64,000 nucleotides of DNA from Heterocephalus glaber. Lineage: Eukaryota > Chordata > Mammalia > Rodentia > Bathyergidae. Made by a program: the position numbers and the translations under genes. The notes beneath the pieces are model-generated. The model saw nothing but the letters and a program-made list of their open reading frames with translations, searched no databases and was not told the DNA's origin. Positions 62,011 to 64,000 of the stretch are shown in pieces; the first letter of the stretch is position 1, and every line of letters begins with the position of its first letter. The stretch covers positions 7,697,971-7,761,970 of the forward strand of contig NW_004624734.1 in NCBI RefSeq assembly GCF_000247695.1, given 5' to 3'.

Positions 62011-62121
62011 GGGCCAGGGATTTAGCTCAGTGGTTTCGGTGCCTACTGTGCAAGCGCAAGGACCCGAGTTCAATCCCCAGTACCAAAAAAAAACACAAAC
62101 AAAAAAACAAAAAACAAAAAA
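62011..62121 (+). mobile_element. ID SINE
   Basis: Forward ID GGGCCAGGGATTTAGCTCAG ... TTCAATCCCCAGTACC with a (CAAAAAA)n tail. 35 bp from the B1-dID. Confidence 0.88.
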
Positions 62122-62658
62122 CACAGCTTTCAGACCCAGGCCCCACTGGCAGGATACAAATAAATGCCCCCCAGAGAAGCCTGGGAATCTGCATGTAGGT
62201 ATCTCGCTGCCAGCTGAGTCTCACACAGGGTGGACTTGAAACCTGCTGTTGGGATGGACAAGGTCAGGGCAGGACCTCTGCCCGGCAGCCTCAGGCCCTG
62301 ACCTGTGTCCCCACCCATGCGGCAGAGGCAACAATCACAGATGTGCTTTCCAGAGAGCAGCATGAGGATGACATGCATGGACAGCCACAACACCATGGCC
62401 TTGGGGCCATGGGCACCCAGAGACTGGAGACACACGGCACTTAGTACCCGCAGGAGCAGCTGGCTGTGCCACAGCCCTGCTGCTCAGAAACACAAGGGTT
62501 CTAGTGACATCGATGTATCAGGGAATGATTTAAGCATGACACATGCTTGGCATTTGCTGATGCACAATTTTGTCTACACAAAACATTAGATGTGTACAGA
62601 AAGCCACCCTGCTGCCTAGGGCTTAATGGTGCTGTATGGGTGCACGTGCGTGTGCACT

Positions 62659-62691
62659 CCCACACACACACACACACATACACACACACAC
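62659..62691. repeat. (CA)n microsatellite
   Basis: About 16 CA units with one TA interruption. Confidence 0.95.
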
Positions 62692-63344
62692 TCAAGCCCC
62701 CACCAGCTACTTGGCGTCCACTGTGCTATTCTGAGACACACCCATCCACATGTAACTTCACAGCTTTGAGCTGACCTGTGTCCCGCAGACAGATCTAGAT
62801 GCCAAGTCCCACTGGGCTAACTGGGGTCACAGAGGAGCAAACATGGACATGCAGAAACACCAGGTGCACACTGGATGGCCACATAAAGAGACAGCAAGAG
62901 GGTGGCCATCCCCAGGCCACAGAGAGGGGCCTTGGAGGAAACCAGCCCCGCTGCACCTTGATCCCAGACTCCAGTCTGCGGAAGGTCACGTGAGACAATT
63001 CCTTTCTGTTGCTTAGGCCCCAGAGCTCTGCTCGACTGGCCTCTCAAACTCATCCTCCTCCGGCAGCTTTGCCATCAGTCTCCTCCTCCTGCCTCTCTGG
63101 ACTGCAGCCACATCCCTTTCCAGGCCCACCCACGTCTGCAAGCAGGCTTTCTGCTCTGCCCAAGGTTGAGTGCCCTATTACTGCAGTGCTTCTCTGTATC
63201 TGAACTGCTTAACAGGCGTACAGGGTGGTATTTTTACATGAGGTCCTCTCTCTCTCTTTTAATTGTGTTGCTGATAACATTTTTGAGCGCTATGCCCCAG
63301 CTCTATTTCTCTTATTTCTTTAATCTTAATTATTTGAATCCCAT

Positions 63345-63490
63345 CCAGCAGCCATATTCTTGCATCACTTTACAAATGCAGAAACAGAGGCACAGCGAGG
63401 CTAAGGAACTTGCCTGCAGTCCAATAGCTGGAAGGCAGGCCTGTAACTCAAGCTGTGTTCCCAACCACCAGGGCACAGGATGGTTACAGG
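63345..63490 (-). mobile_element. MIR SINE fragment
   Basis: Reverse MIR: CACTTTACAAATGCAGAAAC, GGCACAGCGAGGCTAAGGAA, CTTGCCTGCAGTCC. Confidence 0.6.
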
Positions 63491-64000
63491 GTGGCTATAG
63501 GGAAATGACACCCACACATTTTCCTCCCCCAGGGCACCCTCTGGCGGTTGCCGGGTCCCTTCCCTGCCACCCACTCCCAGCATCACTGGGAACCCCATTC
63601 TACTCTCAAAGGAGCAAAGTGACCAGGCTTCATGAAACCTCACAGGATGGACTCTCCTTGTCTTGTCGGTGACAATGAGTCTTTGTGGGGGAAATGGCAA
63701 GCAGCGGGCCTGTGACTCAATGTACAACTGCAGTGGTTAACCCTCAGCAACACTCAGCACCTCTGTGAACCCCCTGGGGCACACTGTACCCCTCCTAGTG
63801 AAGCCCTACCCACTCCCAGCCCGGGACCGGGGTCACCATGCTGGCTGAGGACCCCTCACCACTGCTCTGCATGTGCACTCACTAGAGCTGTGCAAGACAT
63901 AGAAACCACTTGGAAGCAAACCAGGTGGCTCCTGGCCTCAGGTCACTTAATGTATTCATCTGGGAGGCAAGCTGAATAACGACACACAGGACACACAGCA

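Larger units (their letters stand above)
43828..64000 (-). other. CLMN: CLMN intron 1 (3' portion)
   Basis: More than 20 kb upstream of exon 2 without a recognisable exon 1 or CpG-rich promoter. It contains ID, B1, B1-dID, MIR, L2 and MLT1-like copies, a U4 retropseudogene and several simple repeats, annotated separately. Intron status follows from exon 2 starting mid-codon and from calmin needing an upstream first exon. Confidence 0.8.

Noticed and set aside
43828..64000. DR5-type retinoic acid response element in intron 1
   Set aside because: Scanned by eye for two AGGTCA-like halves spaced by 5 bp. Only single halves or pairs with several mismatches (for example near 48885 and 51460) were found.

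Overview
The window is vertebrate nuclear DNA from a rodent outside the mouse/rat lineage. The evidence is many tRNA-Ala-derived ID SINEs, 7SL-derived B1 monomers, dimeric B1-ID (B1-dID) elements, old MIR/L2 copies and one gene split into small exons with consensus GT/AG splice sites. A guinea-pig-like, squirrel-like or beaver-like rodent fits the SINEs. The species cannot be fixed by eye.

The only protein-coding gene I can support is CLMN (calmin), on the minus strand. Twelve coding exons can be placed between 43827 and 18276 with intact phases: 43766-43827, 40114-40209, 37804-37887, 33299-33391, 31941-32131, 30221-30414, 29190-29272, 26450-28006, 22225-22421, 21460-21520, 20793-20863 and 18276-18444. 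They total 2858 bp, or 951 complete residues plus the stop codon. The first coding exon, about 28 residues in other mammals, is not in the window, so bases 43828-64000 are part of intron 1. Four exons build CH1, three build the linker and CH2, one 1557-bp exon encodes the low-complexity middle, and the last four end in a C-terminal membrane anchor. Calmin therefore reads as an actin-binding tandem calponin-homology protein held in a membrane by its tail.

Layout from left to right: 1-8.3 kb is repeat-rich sequence downstream of the gene, with ID doublets, a MaLR-type LTR and a mariner relic. From 8.3 to 18.28 kb the sequence has fewer SINEs and an AU-rich distal part, and may be a long CLMN 3' UTR. 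From 18.28 to 43.83 kb is the CLMN exon/intron body. From 43.83 to 64 kb is intron 1, which holds B1/ID SINEs, MIR/L2 and MLT1-like relics and a truncated U4 snRNA retropseudogene with a 12-bp target-site duplication.

I found no undescribed multi-gene system. The most distinctive observations are the tailless U4 retropseudogene, a complete 363-bp TA-flanked terminal-inverted-repeat element, a mariner transposase relic, two long perfect purine/pyrimidine alternations, MaLR LTRs lying within about 60 bp of two CLMN splice sites, and an AATAAA hexamer 15 nt after the CLMN stop codon. Residue numbers for calmin are estimates that assume a 28-residue first exon.
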